DNA of 64,000 nt from Chitinophagaceae bacterium (GTDB lineage Bacteria > Bacteroidota > Bacteroidia > Chitinophagales > Chitinophagaceae), in NCBI GenBank assembly GCA_016720745.1, contig JADKKA010000018.1:620001-684000 (forward strand), in the 5' to 3' direction. Below are positions 52,754-61,844 of the stretch, in pieces. The position numbers and the translations under genes were made by a program. Positions within the stretch are counted from its first letter, which is position 1. Each line of letters opens with the position of its first letter. The notes beneath the pieces are model-generated. The model ran no database searches. It had not been told where the DNA came from and was given only the letters and a program-made list of their open reading frames with translations.

Positions 52754-53764
52754 CTAATGCAGTTTGCTCAGTAAAGCAATTACGCTAACTGTCTTGTCAC
52801 CAAACATATCCTTAGCCCAGTTTGCAGGCTGATTAAACTTCTCCAGTATTAAAAATAATGCAAGCCTTCATCCTGCGACCACCATTTGCCGCCGCCTTAC
52901 TCCTTCAATGGCCTTCTCTTTTGATATTCCCTCCTTTTGGATCTTTCAGCCATAAATACATGGAATATTGTCCAAGCCCTTCCATGGTAAGAAAGAAATT
53001 GTCAATTTCAGTCAGATTTTCATATGCCCCTTTGAAATATTGATCCTGCCGCTGTTTCATGAAGGACAAACCTTCTTGCACCGTCCTTTTAGTAAAGGAT
53101 TTGCTTTTTTATTGAGCTATACCAGATGTCTATCTCTTTGTTGTAGTATTTTAAATAGGCAGTGTCTTTCGAAAAAAATATGCTGAACGATATCATCACT
53201 GAATTCAATTCCATAGTTCGTTTCTTTTTCAAATGCTGTCATTTTTTTCCAAAATTTTGCATTTGCTGGGAATGAGAAAACTCGTGCATAAAAACGCCTG
53301 TAATCAGATTTTCCAAACCCAGTTCTTTGCTGGAAACGCCTGCCTGCTTCCAGAAGCCCGGTAATGGCATCACGAAAAAGATTTATTCTCAGCCGGAATT
53401 TCCGCAGCAAGGACATTAAATTAATGGGAACAACCGATTTGTCAGGCAGCGTCAAAGAATCATGATGTAATTCCCTTTTCCACTGAAATTTCAAATTCAT
53501 TAGATGATTTCCTTTAACTGGACTACCGTTTTTAATGGTAACAGCAGAGGTGGAATAAACATATTGATCGTCAAAAAAGACAAATTCAACGGCTTTGACT
53601 TTTTGAATTTTATAATACTGGGTACTCACTAATTCCCAGGCCAAAAACCATTTTTTTGTGGCATTGTTAAAGTCGGCATCTCTTTTTTGGACATCGGTTT
53701 TCCCTTGTCCGAAAGCCAGTAGACTCGTAAGAAAAAAAATTATAATTGAAAAAGCTTTGATCAC
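52754..53764 (-). pseudogene. Exported protein with HEFSH zinc-peptidase-like motif, several frameshifts
   Basis: The N-terminal frame, from GTG 53764, gives a signal peptide ending 'LLAFGQ' and about 118 residues up to 'VPINLMS'. The protein then continues in other frames: 'FFVMPLPGFWKQAGVSSKEL', 'GVFMHEFSHSQQMQNFG' with an HExxH motif, 'MTAFEKETNYGIEFSDDIVQ', 'DTAYLKYYNKEIDIW', 'LSFMKQRQDQYFKGAYENL' and 'MFGDKTVSVIALLSKLH' ending in TAG at 52754. Full length would be about 330 residues. Breaks fall at T5, A7 and T7 runs and at an in-frame TAG. HEFSH suggests a zinc-dependent protease or lipoprotein-type enzyme, but the family is not recognised. Confidence 0.65.
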
Positions 53765-53860
53765 GGAAGGCTGTATATTAATAGCTGCTAAAGACTGGGT
53801 TTGGGTACTAAGCTACAAGTTTCAGCATAACAAGAATGTATTTTAAGATTTTATTTGCTT

Positions 53861-54050
53861 CTCCAACGGGTCTCCTCCAACACGCAAAGCAAATAGCCGA
53901 AAACACGAGAGGGACCCGTTGGGATAAGGTGTACCACAGCTAAGCCGCCGAGTCCCTCCTCAGTTATTTAATTAAAACGCGTTGCCTACTTTATATGGCA
54001 TGGACAATTTTCGGCGTACTATGTTTGTGAGAGAGGAGACCCGGAAAAGG
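53861..54050 (+). repeat. Repeat family A, full-length copy
   Basis: A 190-bp element with two palindromic halves. The left half, CCAACGGGTCTCCTCC ... GAGGGACCCGTTGG, has a perfect 10-bp terminal stem (CCAACGGGTC/GACCCGTTGG). The right half runs from GAGTCCCTCCTCAG to GAGAGAGGAGACCCGG. The right end lies 3 bp from the stop codon of the minus-strand gene at 54054. It has no coding capacity. Confidence 0.75.
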
Positions 54051-54053
54051 TAA

Positions 54054-54578
54054 TTATGAACAACGTAAATCAATCCAGAGTTGTTTTTCATCTTTTCCCA
54101 GGAATCTCGTACATGTCAACGGACACCCTGTTTTGTCCCCATGGACTTCAACAGCGTAAGCAACAACCATTGGTTGCCACTTACAGTATGCTCTCAACCA
54201 CTCACGTTCCTTGTTTACCTTCATGTTACGGTGACCGGGACGATGAACTTTCCATTCCAAAATGGCAAGTGGGTGTTGGCGGGGTTTCCAGTTCATATCC
54301 CAGCATGTTTTTCCGATATCAGGCCATATCACTATGTCCCTACACACCGTTAGCCTTTGGTAATTTTTAGGTTGCGGGACACCGACTTCAATCCCAATTT
54401 GCGCAGCATGTTTCAGTGGGCCTTTAATATTGCATTTGTCGATTAAGTAGCGATGTGCATAATAATTAACCCAGTCACGCTCCTTGGCACGCCAAAGTTG
54501 AACATGTTTGTCAGAAGCTAGTTGTGTGAGTGAGGTTTGGATAAGCCTGTCAATATTTAAAATAATATTTTTTGTCAT
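54054..54578 (-). CDS. Protein of unknown function with a possible PD-(D/E)xK-like core
   Basis: 174 residues from ATG 54578 (an upstream TTG at 54602 adds eight). No export signal. The middle reads 'VCRDIVIWPDIGKTCWDMN' followed about 20 residues later by 'PLAILEWKVHR'. An acidic residue followed by a beta-strand with E-x-K is the minimal signature of restriction-endonuclease-like folds, so a nuclease-type domain is possible but weakly supported. The N-terminal third is helical with 'AKERDWVNYYAHRYLID'. It lies between repeat copies and has no obvious operon partner. The C-terminus may be affected by the repeat at its stop. Confidence 0.55.
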   Translation of the reverse strand: MTKNIILNIDRLIQTSLTQLASDKHVQLWRAKERDWVNYYAHRYLIDKCNIKGPLKHAAQIGIEVGVPQPKNYQRLTVCRDIVIWPDIGKTCWDMNWKPRQHPLAILEWKVHRPGHRNMKVNKEREWLRAYCKWQPMVVAYAVEVHGDKTGCPLTCTRFLGKDEKQLWIDLRCS

Positions 54579-54698
54579 AGCAGGAATCTGAGTGTCAATC
54601 AATACATAGTTACTTTTAAAATCTTAGAGCGTTACCGGCAAAAAGCAAGCGATAGAATTTCCTTAAGATACAGAATTATAAAAAAAATACCTGCACTG

Positions 54699-55256
54699 CT
54701 ATGGTTTTGCTTCCCTTTGTGCGGTTCGGTAACGTTTTGTTTTATCCACGGCAATCTTATATTTTTTAAAGTAAGATTCGGGAAGCATGTCCTTTTCAGC
54801 AAGATCAATATATTTTATAAAACTTACATAGTCCTTTAGTTTCCAGGCTTTGCCCGCCTGCTCAATATTGAATAAATGATTGATTTGTCTGGTAAATTCA
54901 GCTGATTGACGTTTTGTATAGTCTGAAAGATTCATAAATATATTCTCATCACCCGTAATGATGGATTTTCCAGATGATTTAAAAAAGGAAATCAAATTCT
55001 CAATGGTCAGCGTCGATTGACGAAGAAATCTGTCATCTTGAAAAACATCATTTACTACTTTTGGTGTCAATTCCACTAAAGTTCCTTCTTTGAGTCCTGC
55101 ATGAGTATAATATAAATATTCAAGATGTGCGTATGCAACAGTAATAATTGTTGATTTTGATGAATAGCTTATAAAATGTTGTTCTCTGTATGTGACTGAA
55201 AAGCCATTTTCAGATAAAAATTCAGTGAGTGGATAAATCGATTGTTCAAAGTTCAT
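54699..55256 (-). CDS. Hypothetical protein
   Basis: 185 residues from ATG 55256; an earlier in-frame start at 55307 would be encoded by the neighbouring repeat and is rejected. The protein begins 'MNFEQSIYPLTEFLSENGFS' and is a soluble alpha/beta protein with a helical C-terminus rich in Lys and Tyr ('SYFKKYKIAVDKTKRY'). It resembles small single-domain accessory or immunity-type proteins in general style only; no family is recognised. No frameshift is apparent. The gap 54579-54698 before it shows nothing. Confidence 0.6.
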   Translation of the reverse strand: MNFEQSIYPLTEFLSENGFSVTYREQHFISYSSKSTIITVAYAHLEYLYYTHAGLKEGTLVELTPKVVNDVFQDDRFLRQSTLTIENLISFFKSSGKSIITGDENIFMNLSDYTKRQSAEFTRQINHLFNIEQAGKAWKLKDYVSFIKYIDLAEKDMLPESYFKKYKIAVDKTKRYRTAQREAKP

Positions 55257-55286
55257 ATTGAGTCTGATATTATGGAAGATAATTGC

Positions 55287-55484
55287 TTCTCCAAAAGGCC
55301 TCCTCAATTACGCAAAGAGAACCTAAAAAAACAAAGAGAAAGACCTGCTGGGGTAATATGTACTGCACCTAAGCCGCTGAGACACTCCTCAGTTATATAA
55401 TTAAAACGTCTTGCTTTCATTATATGACCTGGACAATTTTCTGCGTACTATGTTTGTGAGGGAGGAGACTCGACGGGGAAGGGG
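55287..55484 (+). repeat. Repeat family A, full-length copy
   Basis: About 198 bp, aligned along its length with the copy at 53861: left CTTCTCCAAAAGGCCTCCTC, middle GTACTGCACCTAAGCCGCTGAG, then CTCCTCAGTTATATAATTAAAACG and right GTGAGGGAGGAGACTCGACG. The right end lies 1-2 bp from the stop codon of the minus-strand peptidase gene (55486), and the left end about 30 bp from the start of the next minus-strand gene. Confidence 0.75.
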
Positions 55485-55485
55485 A

Positions 55486-57252
55486 CTAAAACCCTTTGAT
55501 CACTGGCGCTGCTTGCCCTTCCCCCGGCAAGGGATCAATTATTTTTATCTGCATCTTTCCCGTTTTGTTGTAGCGATCCAGCCAGCGTTTTAAGGCAGCT
55601 TCGGCCTCCTCCTTTGATCCATAACTGTTTAAATCGTTGGTGCTCCCGGTTTCATTGATACAGGCTTCTTTTACCCGGATGGCAAATGGCCTGAGGATTT
55701 TGCTGAATTCTTCAGGACTGCAGGTGATTTGCTGAATCGCAGTATGTGTGATCATATTGTTTTGGGTGGAACCGATATCTCTGAAAGGCCGGGAGAAAAT
55801 AAAATAGAAATAGGTTTTGGGTTCCGCCTTTTTTGTGGTTGGGGTTGCGGGTCGATCTTCCTTTAAATTTAATGTGGAAATGGCATGCTGGAGACTGAGC
55901 TCAGAAGTTAGGTATTTAGTACGGAGCGAATCAAACTGATTCTTGTCATTCAGCGCTTTTTGCAATGTTTCCTCAAAAAATGCATAGTTCGTTAATGTCA
56001 CCGGAGACTGTAACAGCAATTTGATCCAGGCCCACATTTTCTCCTCCCCGATCTCTTTTTCGATGGCTGAAAAAATAAGAGGCGCATAATAATAAACATA
56101 TAATTCCCGGTCTTTATAGTCGGCTTTTGAGCGGATGCCGGCAACAGGTACCGGGTTCAGGTTTTGCAGGGCACGGACCTTGGATTTCATTTTTTCCGCA
56201 TAAAGATCTTTGCTGATCAGCTGCCTGGTCATTTGAAGTGCCAGAAATTCAGCAAAACCCTCCGATATCATATCCCCGATTTCAGCATTAAAACTGCGGA
56301 CCCTTCCAAAATAGTAATGTGCAATTTCATGCGTCATATAGAACAGGAATTCCGGCCCTTCGGTTTTACTTAAAAAGGATTTCATACCGGCATCCCATCC
56401 CACCTTCACGATACTGGGATAAGAGACAAATAACCAGGAATTGTTTTTGGACACCGGGGTGGTTTGTATATAAACCATCTTGCCTTTATAAGGGATTCCC
56501 TGATTTCTTTTCCAGGTAATCCTGAAAGGAATGGAGGGTTTTCTCCAGTTCAGTCAGTTCTTTTTCATTGGCATCCGGATTCAGGAAATAATGGCCATTG
56601 ATAGAGGTTGCCTTGTAATCACCGGCAAACAGGGTCAGGTCCTGTGCTGTTTTAGTGCTTAGTTTGGCCCGGGTTCCGGATACCGGCTCGCTGCCGTTAA
56701 GATAAATCACCTGACAATCTGCACAGCTGATATCCAGGTCATAAGTGAAGTTTTCATAACGGGTATCTGTTTTGATATCATACAGAATCGGACACCAGGC
56801 ACTTTGAATGCCATCTGCACGCAGTGTTTTGCCGTTGAAAGCAATATTGCCCCTCCAGTCCACCGCACTTGAACTGTCGGTGATCACCGGATACATCCCC
56901 GTATATTTAAACCGGATGGATCGGGGAAGATACTTTCCGGATGCAGACCAGGAAGATATATAATAGGCCAGTGATTCTCCGGAGGAAAGACTGTCATAAG
57001 GAGACCTTTCGTAATTCAGGGGCTGCATCCCCGGCTCTGCATTTTTGATAAACTGAATATTCATCCCTGCATTCAGCCGGAGATAATAGTCCTGTAGCCT
57101 GGGCATATTGGAAATAACAAGGTCACAGTCAATGGTGCCCTTTTGAATGGAAATGGTAATTTTTCCTGTACATGTGGTATGGTATCCTGTGAATAGGAGA
57201 CAATTGATAAAACACATAGGGAAAGAGGGTAAATAAATGCGCGTAATAGCAT
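55486..57252 (-). pseudogene. M1-like (gluzincin) metallopeptidase, exported, two frameshifts
   Basis: The N-terminus, from ATG 57252, is 'MLLRAFIYPLSLCVLSIVSY', a signal peptide. Near an A5 run around 57170 the frame shifts into a 225-residue beta-rich domain of the kind that precedes M1 catalytic domains. Near 56495, after 'LEKKSG', a second shift joins it to 'IPYKGKMVYIQTTPVSK' and the catalytic part: zinc motif 'MTHEIAHYYFG' followed 20-odd residues later by the third ligand Glu in 'SEGFAEFLAL'. The C-terminus is helical, ending near 'QAAPVIKGF'. The total would be about 585 residues. The pieces are intact in sequence, so consensus error is possible. Confidence 0.75.
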
Positions 57253-57434
57253 GGTAGGCAATTAATCCGGTTATTTAATATACTCGAATGACTGTATCCC
57301 TGAAATGATTGCTGTTGGTTATTGTAAAGGCTGGTGCTGTTGATACAGCTAATAATGCCGGGTCAGCAAATGAAACGGCTTTGGCGGGTTGTTTATTATC
57401 TGAATGGGGGTAAACAGGCAATAAATGTCATTGG
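57253..57434. other. Gap upstream of the peptidase gene
   Basis: AT-moderate intergenic DNA between the start of the peptidase gene and a repeat copy. No open frame of note, hairpin or promoter pattern stands out. Confidence 0.4.
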
Positions 57435-57512
57435 CTTATCCAGCGGGTTTACTCCAGCACGCAAAGCGAATAAAGGATAATACAAAGAAAGGAGCCCGGA
57501 TGGGAAGGAAAC
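57435..57512 (+). repeat. Repeat family A, short copy
   Basis: Reads TTATCCAGCGGGTTTACTCC, then CAGCACGCAAAGCGAATAAA, and ends GGAGCCCGGATGGGAAGG. The internal ACGCAAAGC block matches the copy at 53861. It looks like a left half joined directly to a right end. Its right end is 4-5 bp from the stop codon of the minus-strand gene at 57517. Confidence 0.6.
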
Positions 57513-57516
57513 AATG

Positions 57517-59133
57517 TTATTTAGTCAGTACTTTCTCAAAATACAAATTACGAACCCTGCCTGCACTCAGGAAAAATCCTTCAATTTTATCTTTTTTATT
57601 ACGCTGGAACCGGATGATGAAATTGCCTGTGAAAATATCTTTTAACAAAGGTTCGATTTTTATGTCGTCATACCTTGGTCTTTTTAATTGCAAAATGTTG
57701 TCTTTTATATACACAGTATATTTTGTATCTAATTCTGAACTATAAAAATCTCCTTTAAATTCTTCCAGTTCCGGAACAGACAATAAATATTTACTTAGTT
57801 TTTTATAAGTATTGAGTCCTGCACCCTCTGTATATACCTCAAGTTGAGCATTTAATGAGTCTCCCGTAAACGATAGGGTTGTAGCTGTATTAGGTATTGT
57901 GAATGTGGAATTTGTTGTGGCCAAAAATTCAGTAATGCCTGCACTTAGCTTTTCATTAGTGTAGGTTAACTTTTGTAAAGATTGGGTACTCATATCAAAA
58001 TAATCTCCTGCCCATCCCTTTACTATATTATAGTCGGCTTTAAATGCTGGTTGCTGAATACGCTTGTCTTTTAAAAACAAATCTGCCACTTTATAAGAAA
58101 GTGAGATGGTATTTATGCTGGCAAGGTTTGCCAGTATCACAACAGAAAAATGTTCATCTGGAAATCTGATCATATTACTCCTGTATCCTGCATCTGCCCC
58201 ACTATGTGCGACTGTTTTATATCCTTTGTAGGTACTCACAATTAGTCCTGCTGCATAAGTTTGTGCAGTTTTGTTATTTAGTGCACCAGTGGCTTGCATT
58301 AAATTGATAAATGCGTCTCCCCCTGCTTTTTTAGTATAAAAATTTTCATCCCATTTAGCCAGGTCTTCCACAGTAGTGAACAGACTGGTGGCACCGTAAT
58401 TGTCGAAAACGGGGATACTTATTTTCCATACTCCATTGGGGTCTTTACTGTATGCAGAAGTCCGGTTGGGAGTTATTTCGGCATGGTCGCTATGAAAATG
58501 TGTATTTGTCATTCCAAGCGGTTTGAAAAATACGGAGTCAGCATAATCCCGGAGGGAGACCCCTGTAATTCTTTTCACAGCAACGGCTGCCAGTGTAAAA
58601 CCAGTATTGCAGTATAAATATTCCTCTCCCGGCAGAAAATTCAACGCTTTTTGCCTGGCTAGCATATCCAGAATATCTTTTTCGGTAATCAAATCGTCAG
58701 CACGCCACCCTGCTAACCTTTGCAAAGCCCATTGATCTCTGATACCACTGGTATGATGTATGAGATTGCTGAAGGTAATCTTGTGACCAAAATCGGGCAC
58801 TTCGGGTATATATTTTCTGATATCATCATCCAATGACAATTTTCCTTCCAGCGATAAACGGACTATCGCTGCCGCTGTAAATTGTTTCGAAATGGAGGCA
58901 ATATGAAATATTGAAGATGGACTAATGGCAATATTATACTCCATATTGGACATTCCATACCCCCGTTTGTAAATAATTTTCCCATCTTTCAATATGGCTA
59001 AAGCACAACCTGGCGAATTCGTTTTGTCGTATTCAGCAAAGATGGCATCTACTTTTTTTGAAAGGGAATCAGGAATTTGTCCATGTGTGAATGTGAAAAG
59101 ATTGACAAACAAAAAAAAGAGGGATAGGCGCAT
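57517..59133 (-). CDS. Exported class-C beta-lactamase-fold serine hydrolase
   Basis: 538 residues with a signal peptide ending 'FTFTHGQ'. The catalytic Ser80-x-x-Lys83 is in 'FHIASISKQFTAAAIVRL', the Tyr-x-Asn in 'EEYLYCNTGFTLAA', and the third motif is 'VAHSGADAGYRSN' (HSG in place of KTG). Residues about 25-370 form the hydrolase and 380-538 a beta-rich C-terminal lipocalin-like extension. Members include esterases, D-aminopeptidases and penicillin-binding-type enzymes; beta-lactam resistance should not be assumed. The frame is intact, in contrast to most neighbours. A 103-bp gap follows before the C45 hydrolase. Confidence 0.9.
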   Translation of the reverse strand: MRLSLFFLFVNLFTFTHGQIPDSLSKKVDAIFAEYDKTNSPGCALAILKDGKIIYKRGYGMSNMEYNIAISPSSIFHIASISKQFTAAAIVRLSLEGKLSLDDDIRKYIPEVPDFGHKITFSNLIHHTSGIRDQWALQRLAGWRADDLITEKDILDMLARQKALNFLPGEEYLYCNTGFTLAAVAVKRITGVSLRDYADSVFFKPLGMTNTHFHSDHAEITPNRTSAYSKDPNGVWKISIPVFDNYGATSLFTTVEDLAKWDENFYTKKAGGDAFINLMQATGALNNKTAQTYAAGLIVSTYKGYKTVAHSGADAGYRSNMIRFPDEHFSVVILANLASINTISLSYKVADLFLKDKRIQQPAFKADYNIVKGWAGDYFDMSTQSLQKLTYTNEKLSAGITEFLATTNSTFTIPNTATTLSFTGDSLNAQLEVYTEGAGLNTYKKLSKYLLSVPELEEFKGDFYSSELDTKYTVYIKDNILQLKRPRYDDIKIEPLLKDIFTGNFIIRFQRNKKDKIEGFFLSAGRVRNLYFEKVLTK

Positions 59134-59236
59134 GATTGTGGTTTAGGGGCTATGAAGAGTAAAATTGCTGAGTAGCCGGGTTCTCAACCGGTTTGTAAAC
59201 AATGCCAATATTGTATGTAGTTTTTCCTGAATGGGT

Positions 59237-60487
59237 TTATTTCGCTTGCTTAAAAAAGTATTCTTTGTACTCTGATTGATCTGGTGAGCCATATGTTATT
59301 TGCACTGAACGTTTTCCGCCTAGCGTATAAATTACAGAACTGAAAGTAAAGCCTGCTCCGTTTTCTTCATATACCCTGCAAACAGGATTCTTTAGATTGT
59401 CTTTTGAACGAAGCGTTGTCTTTATGATATCAGTTGATATGTCTGAAGCCTGTTTATTCAATCTTTGATTCAATGAAGCAAAGCGTACTTCGCTATCTCC
59501 GTTTTTGGTGCTGTCAGCTAAAACCTGCTGATGGTATTTTTTGTACCAGTCTTTTACATCATGATTGGCCAATGCATGATTAGTATGATATACGATATTG
59601 CTCTCCCCGGCTTTTGGCAAAAAGCGGACTACCTGGTTGCTTGATGCTTCAAAATCATAAACACTGTCTTTTATACCCAGTATATAGTTTTGGCCGGACG
59701 CATGTTTAACTGATTGCAGAAAGTCCAGTGCATCTTTACCATTCTGTTTACCCAGGATGCCTCGGACTACGAAAGCAACCGGTAAACCAGCTGAAGATGC
59801 CTGTAAATCCATCAAAGTGTTCACACAAAGCCCTATTCCATTTTCGTTTATTCCATTGATGGCTATTAAACCGGCGCAACTAAGAATATATTGTTCTGGT
59901 TCCTGATCAGTAGCTTCATGATGCAACAAAACCTGATAACCATGCATATAATTTTCCAAATCCATATTTTGTGCAATATAGGCCGGGTGATTAGCTGTTG
60001 CTGAAACGCCAATTCCGCTGCAATGGTGATTGGCAGTATTAAATTGTTTATCCAGGTAGACCCAAAATTCATCAAGCAATTGAAAAGCAAATACATCTTC
60101 AAATGATTGACCCGAACCATCTGCTATACCTTTTAGTTCTTTCAGCACATCAGGAACATATTTTTCTGTAGCAGGTTTAAAGTTTGTTGCATTTCTGAAA
60201 GCTGTTAACGTTGAATCAGGGTCAGCTTTTACGGCTGAACGGATATTTAATTTCCATTTGGCAAATACCTCGGCTATTTCTTTTTTTAATTGGGTGCCGT
60301 GCTGTAATCCCCTGTTATAGGCTGTTCCTTTTAGTTCAATTACCGGCACAGTTTTCGTTACCGGAGCGGCACTTGTGAAGGTTGATTGTCCGGATAAGTA
60401 TGTCTGCGATGAAGAGACAAGCACCATACAAAGCAGGAAGATGGGTAAAAAGGATGAATGTTTATTAGAATATATCCTGAGTTTCAT
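59237..60487 (-). CDS. C45-family autoproteolytic acyltransferase/hydrolase, exported
   Basis: 416 residues from ATG 60487 (an upstream start at 60532 is not favoured). A hydrophobic N-terminus ends '...SQTYLSGQ'. The NTN-hydrolase core begins 'VIELKGTAYNRGLQHG', and the autocatalytic cysteine is Cys156 in 'NHHCSGIGVSA', where self-cleavage would release the nucleophile. 'AGLIAINGINENGIGLCVNT' is conserved in the isopenicillin-N acyltransferase group. Known members act on amides and acyl-amino acids. Its role beside a beta-lactamase-fold hydrolase may be peptide or acyl-amide turnover; no precise substrate can be given. The 230 bp upstream (60488-60717) show no clear features. Confidence 0.87.
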   Translation of the reverse strand: MKLRIYSNKHSSFLPIFLLCMVLVSSSQTYLSGQSTFTSAAPVTKTVPVIELKGTAYNRGLQHGTQLKKEIAEVFAKWKLNIRSAVKADPDSTLTAFRNATNFKPATEKYVPDVLKELKGIADGSGQSFEDVFAFQLLDEFWVYLDKQFNTANHHCSGIGVSATANHPAYIAQNMDLENYMHGYQVLLHHEATDQEPEQYILSCAGLIAINGINENGIGLCVNTLMDLQASSAGLPVAFVVRGILGKQNGKDALDFLQSVKHASGQNYILGIKDSVYDFEASSNQVVRFLPKAGESNIVYHTNHALANHDVKDWYKKYHQQVLADSTKNGDSEVRFASLNQRLNKQASDISTDIIKTTLRSKDNLKNPVCRVYEENGAGFTFSSVIYTLGGKRSVQITYGSPDQSEYKEYFFKQAK

Positions 60488-60717
60488 GAGAAAAATTAAA
60501 CGGTTAAGAATATTACAAAAGGAGCTGCGCATGGCGCAGGCTGTATAAATTTAGGTAAACTATTCAAAGAGTCCTGCAGTATTTCTTAAGTTGTAATTGG
60601 TCGGCCGGAAAACATAAAGAGGGTCCCTAAAACACATTATTCGAATGGAGGTAATCTCAAATAGGGGCCTGGTGGGATAAGGGGAATCGTATTTAAGGAA
60701 ATTTAGCTGAAAAAAAA

Positions 60718-60842
60718 CAAACCCGTTGGGTTTGGTGCTGAGTTACAGACATCAGTGCAACAACCCTATAATTTGATAATATCTTTAGCGTGTTCGGGTT
60801 TTATTGGATTTGGTGAGAGAAGACTAAGTGTAACAGGGGTTA
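60718..60842 (+). repeat. Repeat family B, copy 1
   Basis: About 125 bp starting with the palindrome AAACCCGTTGGGTTT, then GGTGCTGAGTTACAGACATC, CAACCCTATAATTTG, GGGTTTTATTGGATTTGGTG and ending AAGACTAAGTGTAACAGGGG. The right end coincides with the stop codon of the minus-strand gene at 60840. Two more copies follow at 61403 and 61525. Confidence 0.8.
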
Positions 60843-61315
60843 GTATTTCGACACAGTCAAAGATTGCTTCCTGGCTAGGTCAATAATTGCTGCCAATGTT
60901 TCGTTGGAAAACCCGTCTTTGCTTTTCTGGACTTTGAAGACCTGCAACTTATTACTAAAGAAACGCAGGATGATATTATCTCTTCGCCATCCAAAGTAAG
61001 TCTCAATTTCCAGCCTGGCGTGTCGATATAAAAGGATTTTTTGCGCTCTTTTCGTTAAAAGCTTTTCAAATTCGAAAACAATCTCTCCGGTATCGGTTTG
61101 AAATGTTATACTGATTATTCGGGTGTCAACAATGGCCCGTATGATAAATACAATCAAAACGAGCCTGCCACAAAGTAATAAGACGGGTCAAAAGGTTTAT
61201 GGAGATAAAATATCCTGAAAAGTGGCCAGGATGCAATAATTGTTATTCCCATCAGCATCTGAAGAATAACATGTCTTCTGTTACTGGCTCTTTTTGATAT
61301 AAATACTTCGGGCAT
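60840..61315 (-). pseudogene. Small membrane protein, one frameshift (PH-like or YcxB-like build)
   Basis: From ATG 61315 the minus strand reads 'MPEVFISKRASNRRHVILQM' and 'LMGITIIASWPLFRIFYLH', then 'FDPSYYFVAG'. At a TTTT run near 61160 the frame shifts and continues 'LIVFIIRAIVDTRIISITFQ', 'TGEIVFEFEKLL' and 'RDNIILRFFSNKLQVFKV' to TAA at 60840. The joined product of about 155 residues would have two membrane helices and a small beta-rich cytoplasmic domain, reminiscent of YcxB/PH-like proteins. The family is tentative. One base would restore the gene. Confidence 0.6.
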
Positions 61316-61402
61316 TTTGGGGAATAAGAAAGTTATACAGGATGTTAGGGAGTACCCATAATCGGAATAGATATGGGTTTGTGAGCTAAGTTTCTGCTAA
61401 CA
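61316..61402. other. Gap upstream of small membrane protein gene
   Basis: Contains GGATGTTAGGGAGTACCC and TAGATATGGG. No promoter, hairpin or open frame could be supported. Confidence 0.3.
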
Positions 61403-61625
61403 GACAAACCCGTTGGGTTTGGTGCTGAGTCACAGACATCAGCAAAACAACCCTATAACTTGGTAAGGCATTAAAGGAATTTAGATTTACTTGATTTGGA
61501 AAGACAAGACTAAGGACAACAGGGGTTGAGTTATAGACATTAGCACAACAACCCTGTAATTTGGTAATTCGTGAAAGTGTTTGGGTTTTATTGGATTTGG
61601 TAATAGAAGTCTAAGGATAACAGGA
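61403..61625 (+). repeat. Repeat family B, copies 2 and 3 in tandem
   Basis: Copy 2 spans about 61403-61527, with AAACCCGTTGGGTTTGGTGC, TCACAGACATCAGC and ACAACCCTATAACTTGG. Copy 3 spans about 61525-61625, lacking the left palindrome but with TTATAGACATTAGCAC, ACAACCCTGTAATTTGG and TAAGGATAACAGG. The copies share the order of sub-blocks with copy 1 but differ at many positions, so they are old. Confidence 0.8.
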
Positions 61626-61844
61626 TATTCGTCGCCCCGCCATATTGCCAATGAACTGTTGGCTGCAGTTTTTATGTCAAGTCACTTGTCATTTGTGCCA
61701 TTAAGTCAAAAAAGTCCAATAAATTATAATTGCCAGCAGTCGTTCTTGCTGTCAACATTAGATATTGTGCAGGCGTTGGAATTACCAGAGGCATTACTCC
61801 ATGATAATATGTTCTAACAACTTTGGAGAAATGGATTTCTGATT
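61626..61844. other. Gap between repeats and the HEPN-like gene
   Basis: A plus-strand open frame of about 60 codons ends at 61817 ('LPEALLHDNMF'), but its start lies in the repeat and its sequence is not recognisable; it may be a gene fragment. Nothing else stands out. Confidence 0.3.

Noticed and set aside
57517..59133. Beta-lactam resistance gene
   Set aside because: The SxxK, YxN and HSG motifs show only the class-C fold, which is shared by many esterases and peptidases; the long C-terminal extension argues against a dedicated beta-lactamase.
60718..61625. CRISPR array suspected from three spaced repeats
   Set aside because: Units are over 100 bp, diverged, and two are tandem without spacers; no Cas genes are nearby.
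61581..61817. 78-codon plus-strand open frame
   Set aside because: Its first third is repeat family B sequence, and the remainder has no recognisable family or export signal.
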